Positions 25,158-33,151 of a stretch of DNA of 64,000 nt are shown in pieces (the stretch's first letter is position 1; each line of letters starts with the position of its first letter). A model generated the notes under the pieces. It ran no database searches, was not told the DNA's origin, and was given only the letters and a program-made list of their open reading frames with translations. A program made the translations under genes and the position numbers. Origin of the DNA: Lewinella sp039816955 (lineage in GTDB: Bacteria > Bacteroidota > Bacteroidia > Chitinophagales > Saprospiraceae); the NCBI GenBank assembly GCA_039816955.1, contig JBCBWU010000006.1, positions 1-64,000 on the forward strand, in the 5' to 3' direction.

Positions 25158-25522
25158 GTTGGTTACTTTCGATTGTTGGATACACTCAATGGTAAGTGTA
25201 TTTTATACAATAATTACGGTAAAAGTACGTGGATTGCTCAATTTCAGCAATTAATCTTCTGCATTTATCTGCGTAGAAAAGCACAAGGGCTCGCCTTTGG
25301 CCAATACTGGCAACAACCAATAGCTACTTTGTCAACCGAGGAATAAGCAAAATAAAGGCGGGGCACTCCTTCGGCGCGGCCAAATAAAAAGTACTGATAA
25401 TTAGGACTTAAGGAGGCGTTGAGGGCTGCTGGGGCTGAAAAATTTAAGCTAAAACTTTGGTTATCCTAGTGGTTCTAACTTTCTTTGCACCCACATTCGT
25501 ATATCATTAAAGCGAATTGACC
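25158..25522. other. Intergenic region between pyk and acpP
   Basis: 365 bp between divergent genes. The right part holds the acpP promoter; a TTAAGG-rich stretch near 25400-25450 shows no clear structure. No pyk promoter box with full consensus was found on the minus strand, and no coding frame is convincing. Confidence 0.5.
25456..25487 (+). promoter_or_regulatory. Promoter for acpP
   Basis: TTTG (25456-25459), a 20-bp spacer and TTTCTTTG (25480-25487) followed by C match TTTG-N19-21-TAnnTTTG in all but one fixed position; an overlapping TAACTTTC is an alternative -7 box. It lies 35 bp before the acpP ATG. Confidence 0.6.
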
Positions 25523-25765
25523 ATGTCTAATATTGCAGATAAAGTAAAAGCGATCATCGTTGACAAATTGGGTGTTGACGAGAATGAGATCGAACTGTCT
25601 TCAAGTTTTACCAACGATCTGGGAGCGGACTCTCTAGATACGGTAGAACTCATTATGGAATTCGAAAAAACCTTCGATATTTCTATTCCTGACGAGCACG
25701 CTGAGAACATCACCACTGTTGGTGAAGCAGTCGATTACCTAGGCTCACAGGTAAAAGAAGGGTAA
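25523..25765 (+). CDS. acpP: Acyl carrier protein
   Basis: 80 residues from the ATG at 25523. The phosphopantetheine attachment site is in GADSLDTVEL, with Ser37 as the modified residue; the protein is strongly acidic, as expected. It carries growing acyl chains in type II fatty-acid synthesis. fabF follows 136 bp downstream on the same strand, the usual acpP-fabF order, and rnc follows fabF, also a common order in Bacteroidota. A strong terminator between acpP and fabF would allow much higher acpP transcript levels. Confidence 0.98.
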   Translation: MSNIADKVKAIIVDKLGVDENEIELSSSFTNDLGADSLDTVELIMEFEKTFDISIPDEHAENITTVGEAVDYLGSQVKEG

Positions 25766-25778
25766 TTCCATACCTGCG

Positions 25779-25850
25779 ACCGTCCGGCAAGTCTACCTTA
25801 CAGCTTAATTATTAGCATCATAAGGTGTTTTCCGGACGGTTTCTTTTTTT
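25779..25850 (+). terminator. Terminator between acpP and fabF
   Basis: ACCGTCCGG (25779-25787) pairs perfectly with CCGGACGGT (25832-25840), followed by a run rich in T. A nested ACCTTA/TAAGGT stem (25795-25800 with 25821-25826) closes the loop further. Confidence 0.8.
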
Positions 25851-25901
25851 AGTCACTTTCTACTTGAAACACAACGGTAAGCGCTCTAAATACCGCCATT
25901 T

Positions 25902-27146
25902 ATGAGAAGAGTGGTTATTACGGGCCTTGGTGCCCTTACTCCCATCGGGAACAATATAGCTGCCTTTTTAGAAGGGTTGCAGAATGGTAAGAGTGGTGCT
26001 GCGCGGATTACGCGCTTTGACCCTGAGCTATTCAAGACTCAATTTGCCTGTGAAGTCAAGGATTTCAATCCAACTGACTTTATTGATCGCCGTGAAGTGC
26101 GTCGCCTTGATCGATTCACAATATATGCCCTTGTGTCTGCGGCCGAGGCTATTGATTCGGCTGGTATTGACCCTGAACGGTTAGACCTTGATCGGGCTGG
26201 TGTGATTTGGGCTAGTGGAATTGGTGGAATGCGCTCTTTGGAAGAAGAGATTATCTATAATGCGACTTCAGAGATTCCTCGGTATAACCCCTTCATGATT
26301 CCTAAGATGATTGGCAATATGGGAGCCGGACACATTTCTATGAAGTACGGTTTCCGTGGCCCTAGTTATGCTACGGTATCTGCGTGTGCTTCTACAGGCC
26401 ACGCACTGAGTGCCGCTGCGGATGATATCCGTTTGGGGCGTACGGACGTTATGGTAGTCGGCGGTTCAGAAGCAGCAGTTGTGGAAGTGGGTATTGGTGG
26501 TTTCAGTGCTATGAAAGCCATGTCTACCCGCAACGATGATCCACAAACGGCTTCTCGTCCTTACGACGCAGAGCGTGATGGCTTTGTGCTAGGCGAAGGA
26601 GCAGGTAGCTTCATCTTAGAAGAGTTGGAACATGCCAAGGCCCGCGGTGCAACTATTTACGCAGAAGTAGCGGGCTATGCGGCTAGCTCTGATGCTTACC
26701 ATATTACGGCACCGCATCCGGAAGGTTTAGGTGCTAGCGCCTGCATGAGTAATGCCCTCAAATTTGCTGGGGTTAATGTGGAAGAAGTAGACTATATCAA
26801 TACACACGGTACCTCTACGCCATTGGGTGATGTTGCTGAGTTGAAAGCGATCCAAACCGTCTTTGGGGAATCGGCTTATGACCTCAACATCAGCTCTACT
26901 AAGTCTATGACCGGGCACTTGCTCGGCGCAGCTGGTGCTATTGAGGCTATTGCTTGTGTATTGGCTATTCAAAATAAATTTGTACCGCCGACGATCAATC
27001 ACTTCAATGATGATCCGGAAATTGATAGTCGCCTGAACCTGACCTTCAACGATGCCCAGGAAAAGGATATCAAAGTGGCACTAAGTAATACATTTGGCTT
27101 TGGCGGACACAATTCCGCTGCGGTCTTTAAGCGCTTCGAAGGGTAA
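25902..27146 (+). CDS. fabF: Beta-ketoacyl-ACP synthase II
   Basis: 414 residues, the normal KAS II length. It condenses malonyl-ACP with acyl-ACP in chain elongation. The catalytic triad is present: Cys162 in VSACAST, His302 in NTHGTSTPLGD and His339 in TKSMTGHLLGAAG, with the Lys at 334. The N terminus RRVVITGLGALTPIGNN and the glycine-rich end NTFGFGGHN are canonical. It follows acpP behind a terminator and is followed by rnc 280 bp later. Confidence 0.98.
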   Translation: MRRVVITGLGALTPIGNNIAAFLEGLQNGKSGAARITRFDPELFKTQFACEVKDFNPTDFIDRREVRRLDRFTIYALVSAAEAIDSAGIDPERLDLDRAGVIWASGIGGMRSLEEEIIYNATSEIPRYNPFMIPKMIGNMGAGHISMKYGFRGPSYATVSACASTGHALSAAADDIRLGRTDVMVVGGSEAAVVEVGIGGFSAMKAMSTRNDDPQTASRPYDAERDGFVLGEGAGSFILEELEHAKARGATIYAEVAGYAASSDAYHITAPHPEGLGASACMSNALKFAGVNVEEVDYINTHGTSTPLGDVAELKAIQTVFGESAYDLNISSTKSMTGHLLGAAGAIEAIACVLAIQNKFVPPTINHFNDDPEIDSRLNLTFNDAQEKDIKVALSNTFGFGGHNSAAVFKRFEG

Positions 27147-27426
27147 GCCGGTAGGCTCAATACTTTGGATGCGTCGGGATTTCGCGCTAGACGCGTAGAA
27201 CGGTAAATACTGTCATGATTTTTTGGCTGGCTCCCGCAATGGGGCCTCCAAAAAACCATGCTTACCTACTCTGGTTTGCTATTCCGCCATCTAAGCTACA
27301 GCTCCCTGGTAGACCTGGTGAAGCCGTCTACAGACAATAATTAGCCCCTGGTTAATTGTTGATTGCATAACGGCTGGTTGTCTTTAGGGTCGCACCTACA
27401 GGTACTGGTCTAAACAATGGTGTGCT

Positions 27427-28167
27427 GTGTTTAGATTCATTAAGCGGTTCTACAATGCTTACATTTCGCCGGAACGAGATATTTCTCGGCGGTTGAAGCA
27501 AATCATTGGCTTTACGCCTTCCAACTTGCGTATTTTTAAACAGGCTTTTTTCCACAAGTCTACTCAGTCAGAAAAGGAATACGCACTGCAAAACAACGAG
27601 CGGCTCGAATATCTGGGTGATGCGGTACTAGGGACCATTGTGGCAGAGTATCTTTTCCAGAAGTACCCCAATGCAGATGAGGGTTTCCTCACAAAAATGC
27701 GTTCCAAGATTGTTAAGCGTAAATCACTGAATAAGATTGGTGATAGTATGGGGGTTGATATGCTCCTGAACGAATTCAACAATACCCGCATCAGCCGGTC
27801 CATGTTGGGCAATGCGGTAGAAGCACTCGTAGGAGCTGTTTACCTGGAAAAGGGTTACGACGGTACTAAGCGCTTTATCGTACGCCGCATGCTTCGCAAG
27901 TTTGTGGATGTACATGAACTAGAGCACTTTGATGATAACTACAAGAGTCAGCTGTTGGAGTATTGTCAGAAGAAAGGCCAGAGCGTTTCCTACCGCTTAC
28001 TCACTCGCTACAAGATGGATAAGCGTGATCGCTTTAAGGTAGCCGTCGTTATTGACGGTAAAAAGGTAGCAGTAGCTGACGATTTCAACAAGAAAAGTGC
28101 AGAGCAGCAAGCTTCAGAAAAAGCGCTACAAAAGCTGGAAATCCCCTACAACGAGGCGAATACCTAA
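27427..28167 (+). CDS. rnc: Ribonuclease III
   Basis: 246 residues from a GTG start; no in-frame ATG fits the family N terminus. The endonuclease domain (about 20-160) has the signature NNERLEYLGDAVLG (E61, D65) and GNAVEALVGAVYLEKG, where Asn129 stands at the position that is Asp114 in the Escherichia coli enzyme, and E132 is kept. A double-stranded-RNA-binding domain covers about 172-240. It processes rRNA and structured mRNAs. The 280-bp gap before it shows no gene. The next gene starts 2 bp after its stop. Confidence 0.96.
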   Translation: MFRFIKRFYNAYISPERDISRRLKQIIGFTPSNLRIFKQAFFHKSTQSEKEYALQNNERLEYLGDAVLGTIVAEYLFQKYPNADEGFLTKMRSKIVKRKSLNKIGDSMGVDMLLNEFNNTRISRSMLGNAVEALVGAVYLEKGYDGTKRFIVRRMLRKFVDVHELEHFDDNYKSQLLEYCQKKGQSVSYRLLTRYKMDKRDRFKVAVVIDGKKVAVADDFNKKSAEQQASEKALQKLEIPYNEANT

Positions 28168-28169
28168 GC

Positions 28170-29468
28170 GTGGAACGCCCTGATACATCCTGGTCTTATG
28201 AACGCTTACTCCAACTCGCACCGGATACCGGCACGCTGGAGCAGGCTCGTAAATTATTTTTCGCTAAGCGTTGGCTCGTATTGGAGGGTAATGGTCAGTA
28301 TTTGTGGGGGGTATATGAAACGCCATACGGGCAAAGAATTGAGGCGGCCGTTCGCCTAGAACCTCCGCTACTCAAGTGTTCGTGCAAGAGCCGCCGCCGT
28401 CCCTGTAAGCACGCGCTGGCTATGGTCATGCTTTTCCTCAACCGTAACGAAGTCTGGAAAGTCAAAGAAGAGCTACCCGATTGGGCGCAAGCCCTAGTAG
28501 GACAGCAGGAAAAGGCCACTCAAAAACCGAAAACCACAGCACCGGACCAACAGAAGCAAGCCCAGCGTATAGCCTTAATGGATGCGGGGGTAGCCGAGTT
28601 AGATAAATGGCTACGGACGGTAGCGCGAGTGGGTCTGGCGCAAATGGTACAGGCTCCAGAGGAATGGGAAAACCTGGCCGCCCGGATGGTTGATTCCAAA
28701 CTGGGAAGCATTGCACGGCGTATACGCCTGTGCCAGCAGTGGCTACAGGAAGAAGATTGGGTAGAAGGTGTAACCGCTGAATTGGGTCTGCTTTACTTAT
28801 TCGTATTGGCCTGGCAGCGCAAGGAAAGCCTACAACCAGATCAGAAGAGAGAACTCTTGCAGGTGGCTGGCTGGAATGTGCGCAAAGATCAATTATCCAC
28901 TTCGAACAGTATAGAAGATAATTGGCTGGTACTGGGTTTAAGTACTGGTGTAGAGGAGAAGTTGAAGTTCCGCCGTACCTGGCTGCGAGGGGAGCGTTCG
29001 GGGCAATACGCACTATTGCTAGATTTTGCTTTCGGTGATCGGGGTTTTGAAGATCACTGGGTGACTGGGAGTGTACTGAAAGGTCGTCTCCTGTTTTATC
29101 CAGGCCAACCGAATATTAGAGCTGCTTTTCAACAATATCAGGTCTCTCGAGAACCTTATGAGGCAGTCGTAGCCTACGCTGATTTAGAAGAAGTGAAAAA
29201 CAGTTATGCTAAAGCACTGGGCCAATCTCCCTGGCTGTTGGTTCTACCCGCTTTGGTTGATAATGTACTGCCGATATATAAGACTGAAAAAGAACAGTTC
29301 TTTTTACTCGACGAAGAAAAACGCTATCTCTCAATGGCTAATTCTGACGCCAGCTGGAAATTATTAGCCACTAGTGCTGGGCAGTCCATCAGCTGTTTTG
29401 GAGAATACGATGGGCGCATTTTTCGCCCAATCTCCGTTATTCACGACGGTCGGGTGATTTTATTATGA
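28170..29468 (+). CDS. SWIM zinc-finger protein
   Basis: 432 residues from a GTG two bases after the rnc stop. The SWIM motif CxCx6CxH is formed by C70, C72, C79 and H81 in LKCSCKSRRRPCKHALA. Downstream are a short basic linker (about 112-130) and a long helical domain without known catalytic residues. In Bacteroidota such proteins often sit beside AAA+ MoxR and VWA-domain genes, which are absent here; instead it is joined to rnc. SWIM domains bind DNA or proteins. Function unknown. Confidence 0.88.
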   Translation: MERPDTSWSYERLLQLAPDTGTLEQARKLFFAKRWLVLEGNGQYLWGVYETPYGQRIEAAVRLEPPLLKCSCKSRRRPCKHALAMVMLFLNRNEVWKVKEELPDWAQALVGQQEKATQKPKTTAPDQQKQAQRIALMDAGVAELDKWLRTVARVGLAQMVQAPEEWENLAARMVDSKLGSIARRIRLCQQWLQEEDWVEGVTAELGLLYLFVLAWQRKESLQPDQKRELLQVAGWNVRKDQLSTSNSIEDNWLVLGLSTGVEEKLKFRRTWLRGERSGQYALLLDFAFGDRGFEDHWVTGSVLKGRLLFYPGQPNIRAAFQQYQVSREPYEAVVAYADLEEVKNSYAKALGQSPWLLVLPALVDNVLPIYKTEKEQFFLLDEEKRYLSMANSDASWKLLATSAGQSISCFGEYDGRIFRPISVIHDGRVILL

Positions 29469-29530
29469 TTTTTCATACCACACCCAGGGGGTTTGCCGTT
29501 TGAAAAGCGCTATGGCTGCGGCAGAATCAG

Positions 29531-29538
29531 TATTTTTG
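29531..29538 (+). promoter_or_regulatory. -7 promoter box before the DUF6089 gene
   Basis: TATTTTTG followed by C matches TAnnTTTG fully and lies 31 bp before the ATG at 29570. TTTG at 29499-29502 is 28 bp away, too far for the standard spacer. Confidence 0.45.
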
Positions 29539-29569
29539 CCGCCCGGGTTAGGAGTTTAAATTACAAATA

Positions 29570-30457
29570 ATGAGGAGGGTATCATATTGCTGTTTGTTCG
29601 TTCTGTTGGTCGTGTTGACCACATCACAATCAGCCTCAGGACAGGCGCAAATGCGTGGTTGGGAAGTTGGGCCCTGGGCCGGCGTCTCCTATTACTTTGG
29701 TGACCTCAACACCAATTATCGCTTGGATCGGCCCAATGCTTCGGGTGGTTTTCTGGCGCGCTTTAATTTTAACGAGCGTTTAGCCTTTTCTCTAAGTGGA
29801 AACTACGGGCGAATTGAAGCCTATGATAGCGATTCTCGTAATGCCTTCGAACTGAATCGTAACCTGAGTTTCCAATCGGATATTTGGGATGCCAGCGCCC
29901 TATTTGAATTTAACTTCCTACCGTATTTTCACGGTAGCCGCGATTATTTCTTCACCCCCTATCTCTTTGGTGGTCTTTCGATTTTCAATTTTAATCCGAT
30001 GGCTGAGTATACGGGCGATACGCCACTCGAAGGCGTGCAGCCTGGCGAGTTGGTAGAATTGCGGCCATTAGGTACCGAAGGACAGTTTAAGGGAGAAGAA
30101 TACTTTACCGTCACCGCAGCACTCACCTATGGTATGGGTTTCAAATGGGACCTGAACTACGACTGGAGTATGAATATCCACATCGGTGCCCGTTCCACCT
30201 ATACGGATTACTTGGACGATGTGAGCGGGATCTACCCGGATTTATCGGACCTGCGTAAAGACCGTGGTGAATTGGCTGCTTTTATGTCTTCTGGTACTGC
30301 GCTAGATAACGATAATGGGAGTGTTTTGGGCTTAAGTGGCCGCCAGCGTGGTGATAGTAATGAGCGCGATATCTATCTCTTTGCTGGGGTAGGTATTCTC
30401 TATTACTTTGGAGATATTCGTTGCCCGAACTATGGTAAGGGTACCCGCAGAAAATAA
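29570..30457 (+). CDS. DUF6089 outer-membrane beta-barrel protein (PorG-like)
   Basis: 295 residues with a signal peptide (about 1-24, cleavage near SASGQ). The mature protein starts with WEVGPWAGVSYYFGDLN, typical of DUF6089, and continues as alternating strands (GGFLARFNFNERLAFSLS, YFFTPYLFGGLSIFNF). The C terminus VGILYYFGDIRCPNYGKG matches the family end. The family includes PorG, an outer-membrane accessory of the type IX secretion system, but homology alone does not prove that role. Two secreted type IX substrates are present in this window. It is followed closely by yjbQ. Confidence 0.85.
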   Translation: MRRVSYCCLFVLLVVLTTSQSASGQAQMRGWEVGPWAGVSYYFGDLNTNYRLDRPNASGGFLARFNFNERLAFSLSGNYGRIEAYDSDSRNAFELNRNLSFQSDIWDASALFEFNFLPYFHGSRDYFFTPYLFGGLSIFNFNPMAEYTGDTPLEGVQPGELVELRPLGTEGQFKGEEYFTVTAALTYGMGFKWDLNYDWSMNIHIGARSTYTDYLDDVSGIYPDLSDLRKDRGELAAFMSSGTALDNDNGSVLGLSGRQRGDSNERDIYLFAGVGILYYFGDIRCPNYGKGTRRK

Positions 30458-30463
30458 GCCACG

Positions 30464-30874
30464 ATGATCCAGCAAGTGGAATTTAGCTTATCGCCCTACG
30501 CACGTGGCTACCACTTAATTACATCTGAACTATTACGGATGCTTCCGGAGCTACCCGAACAGGGGTTGCTCTCACTTTTCATTAAGCATACTTCCGCCGC
30601 GCTTACGATTAACGAAAATGCGGATCCGTCGGTACGCGATGACTTTGAGCAAATTGTCAACTACGTTGTACCCGAAAATTTACCGTTTCTCACGCATACC
30701 CTGGAAGGACCCGATGACATGCCGGCCCACATCAAAGCTAGCTTCATCGGTAGCAGTGTAACTATCCCCATAACCGACGGCCAACTCAACCTGGGTACCT
30801 GGCAAGGCGTTTATCTTTGTGAATTTCGCAACCGCGGCGGCCGCCGCTCACTGGTGGCCACCATCTACAGCTAG
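30464..30874 (+). CDS. yjbQ: YjbQ/UPF0047 family protein
   Basis: 136 residues, one domain. The family motif is intact: LFIKHTSAALTINENADPSV at about 41-60 with the conserved His, Thr and Ser, and the histidines near THTLEGPDDMPAHIK. The C-terminal GQLNLGTWQGVYLCEFR is also canonical. Some members show thiamine-phosphate synthase activity in vitro; the true role is uncertain. It starts 6 bp after the DUF6089 stop and is followed by the LysE gene after 5 bp. Confidence 0.95.
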   Translation: MIQQVEFSLSPYARGYHLITSELLRMLPELPEQGLLSLFIKHTSAALTINENADPSVRDDFEQIVNYVVPENLPFLTHTLEGPDDMPAHIKASFIGSSVTIPITDGQLNLGTWQGVYLCEFRNRGGRRSLVATIYS

Positions 30875-30879
30875 GCCGT

Positions 30880-31506
30880 ATGTCAATCTTTATGGAAGGT
30901 GTTTACTGGGGGGGCTTGTTGGCCATTTTGGTAGGCCCTCTATTGGTCGCACTTATCCAAGCCAGTTTAGAACAAGGTACTAAAGCCGGACTGGCTGTAG
31001 CGCTGGGAATTTGGGTGAGTGATCTACTCTTTGTACTCACCGTATACTTTGGCATCAGCTACGTCAACGACTGGATCGCCCTGGACAATTTTGAGGTTAC
31101 GCTTGGCTTGGCCGGAGCTGTTGTGCTGCTTGGAACAGGGGCCTTGACGCTCCTTACCAAACCTCCCCGGCTAGATGATCCTAACCATTTACTCAAGAAC
31201 ACGAAAGGTCCTTTAGCGTTATGGACTAAAGGTTTTTTGGTGAACACCATTAATCCTTTCACCGTATTCTTTTGGGCCTCGGTAATGACTGGGGTCATAC
31301 TGGAACGCGACTACGATGGACAACAGGCCTCACTTTTCTTTGCGGGTATCTTAGGAATGATTGTCTTTACGGATTCCCTGAAAGTGGTATTAGCTAAGAA
31401 AATTCGCCATAAGCTAACGCCTCGTCACCTCTGGTGGGTACGCCGGGTAGCCGGTATCGCTTTGATCTTTTTCGCTGGTGTACTGGCCGTTCGGGTATTA
31501 ATTTGA
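30880..31506 (+). CDS. LysE family amino-acid or metabolite exporter
   Basis: 208 residues with six predicted transmembrane helices. The LysE/RhtB pattern is seen: GVYWGGLLAILVGPLLVALI near the start, QGTKAGLAVALGIWVSDLLF, and KGFLVNTINPFTVFFWASV in the centre with the conserved N-P. Substrate unknown. It is the third gene of the 29570-31506 run, 5 bp after yjbQ. Confidence 0.9.
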   Translation: MSIFMEGVYWGGLLAILVGPLLVALIQASLEQGTKAGLAVALGIWVSDLLFVLTVYFGISYVNDWIALDNFEVTLGLAGAVVLLGTGALTLLTKPPRLDDPNHLLKNTKGPLALWTKGFLVNTINPFTVFFWASVMTGVILERDYDGQQASLFFAGILGMIVFTDSLKVVLAKKIRHKLTPRHLWWVRRVAGIALIFFAGVLAVRVLI

Positions 31507-31511
31507 TTTGG

Positions 31512-31519
31512 TACTTTTG
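31512..31519 (+). promoter_or_regulatory. -7 promoter box before the flippase-like gene
   Basis: TACTTTTG followed by C matches TAnnTTTG fully, 61 bp before the GTG at 31580. No -33 box at the usual spacing. Confidence 0.45.
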
Positions 31520-31579
31520 CAGCAAATTGAGGACTCAAAGATCACAAGGCTATTTTTGAGCCTCTACTAAATAGCTCGG

Positions 31580-32662
31580 GTGTTGAAAAAAGCGCTAATT
31601 AATTTTCTTAAGTTTCTGTTATTCCTCAGCGTTGGGCTGGTGATCCTTTATTGGGTGTATCAGAAACAAAATGCGGCTTATCAGGCCGAATGTGAGCTTA
31701 AGGGCATTGCCGAGGCGGACTGTAGTCTGCTGCAAAAAGTCCTCACCGATTTTGCTTCTGCTGATTACTTCTGGCTATTGATGGTTTTGCTTTGCTTTAC
31801 TATTAGCAATATTTCCCGAGCGGTACGTTGGAATATGTTACTGCGGCAACTGGGCTTTATGCCGCGCCTGATCAATGGTTTCTTGACCATCATTCTGGGC
31901 TATTTTGCTAATCTGGGCCTGCCCCGCGTGGGCGAAGTAGTACGGGCTGGAACTATGGCACGTTACGAAAAGATACCCGTAGAAAAGGTCATGGGTACTG
32001 TAGTGGTGGATCGCGTTATTGACGTGATTAGTATTCTAATAGTCACTGCTTTAGCGCTTGCACTGGAATTTGATACGCTCTGGGCCTTTCTGCAAGACAA
32101 TAACGCACTGGGAGAAAAACTGAGCGAAAATTCTACGTTACTAATTGGTTTAGCTTTGCTAGGTGTACTGGGCTTGGTGGGACTCTATCTCATGCGCAAG
32201 CGCTTGCAGCAAACCAAGCTCTACCAAAAGATTAGTGGTATCCTCATGGGTTTTGTAGAAGGTCTACAGACCATTAGCAAGCTTGACCAACCGTTTTTAT
32301 TCGTCCTGCACAGCATCAACATTTGGTTGATGTATTTCCTCATGACCTACGTCTGCTTCTTTGCCTTTGAACCCACGGCGCATCTATCAGCTAGTATTGC
32401 TTTGGTGGTCTTTGTCTTTGGTGGTTGGGGTATTGTTATTCCTTCTCCGGGAGGAATGGGCACGTATCACTTCTTAGCTACTACGGCCTTGGGCTTTTAT
32501 GGCATAGCGGGTGATGACGGATTCTCCTGGTCCAATATCTCTTTCTTCACCATTCAGATTGGTTGCAATATTTCGATCGGCCTTTTGGCTTTGATCCTTC
32601 TACCTGTCATCAACCGTTCGACGGTGGACGATTCGCCTGAGGAAGAGATAGCTGCGAACTAA
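31580..32662 (+). CDS. Flippase-like membrane protein (lysylphosphatidylglycerol synthase TM domain)
   Basis: 360 residues from a GTG start, with about eight transmembrane helices. The UPF0104/LPG-synthase transmembrane pattern is present: SNISRAVRWNMLLRQLG near residue 80, LGYFANLGLPRVGEVVRAGT near 112, VVDRVIDVISILIVTALALA, and GGWGIVIPSPGGMGTYHFLA near 280. No lysyl-transferase domain is attached, so it is probably a lipid flippase or transporter of unknown lipid. The gene appears to have its own promoter and ends in a hairpin. Confidence 0.88.
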   Translation: MLKKALINFLKFLLFLSVGLVILYWVYQKQNAAYQAECELKGIAEADCSLLQKVLTDFASADYFWLLMVLLCFTISNISRAVRWNMLLRQLGFMPRLINGFLTIILGYFANLGLPRVGEVVRAGTMARYEKIPVEKVMGTVVVDRVIDVISILIVTALALALEFDTLWAFLQDNNALGEKLSENSTLLIGLALLGVLGLVGLYLMRKRLQQTKLYQKISGILMGFVEGLQTISKLDQPFLFVLHSINIWLMYFLMTYVCFFAFEPTAHLSASIALVVFVFGGWGIVIPSPGGMGTYHFLATTALGFYGIAGDDGFSWSNISFFTIQIGCNISIGLLALILLPVINRSTVDDSPEEEIAAN

Positions 32663-32667
32663 AATGA

Positions 32668-32703
32668 CGAAGCTGCAAGCTACTTGAGTAGCCTACAGCT
32701 TCG
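32668..32703. terminator. Hairpin terminator between convergent genes
   Basis: CGAAGCTG (32668-32675) pairs with CAGCTTCG (32696-32703), with a nested GCTACT/AGTAGC stem in between. It could stop transcription from either side; the T-tract is weak on both strands. Confidence 0.6.
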
Positions 32704-32772
32704 GATCATTCCTTTATCATACCCAAGTTTGCGTTTTGCAAAACTTGGCCGTTTTATCCTGTAAGAGAATCT

Positions 32773-33078
32773 CTATTCCGGGAAGGCGCTCTGCCAAGCC
32801 AGCATACCCCCGGTGAGGTTCCGCACATTCTTGAAGCCCGCCTGTTGCAAGAAGCCTTGGGCCATTCCACTACGGGCGCCAGAACGGCAATACATGATCA
32901 CCTCTTTATCACGATGTGCCTCCAATTCATCCAAAGCACCGGCAATAGTTCCTACCGGAATAAGGGTGCCGCCGATATTAAAGGCATCGTGCTCACCGGG
33001 TTCACGTACATCGATTAATACAAAATCGGTATTGCCGCTATCCATGCGGTCTTTCAATTCCTTTACGCTAATATCCAT
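32773..33078 (-). CDS. Single-domain rhodanese-like protein
   Basis: 101 residues, one rhodanese domain. The active-site loop YCRSGARS places the persulfide-forming Cys at residue 64; FVLIDVREPGEH near residue 20 and LTGGMLAWQSAFPE at the end are canonical. It would move sulfane sulfur to an acceptor in the cytosol; there is no signal peptide. It is read in the same direction as the secreted-protein gene upstream (74 bp between). Confidence 0.94.
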   Translation of the reverse strand: MDISVKELKDRMDSGNTDFVLIDVREPGEHDAFNIGGTLIPVGTIAGALDELEAHRDKEVIMYCRSGARSGMAQGFLQQAGFKNVRNLTGGMLAWQSAFPE

Positions 33079-33151
33079 AAGGGCGTTTTTTGATGTGAGC
33101 TTCGGGCTTCAGCTTGCTGATAGTTATAGTATTCGCTTCCCGAACCCCACC

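Noticed and set aside
25140..25346. Open frame of 68 codons in the pyk-acpP gap
   Set aside because: Overlaps the pyk start on the other strand and has no coding signature.
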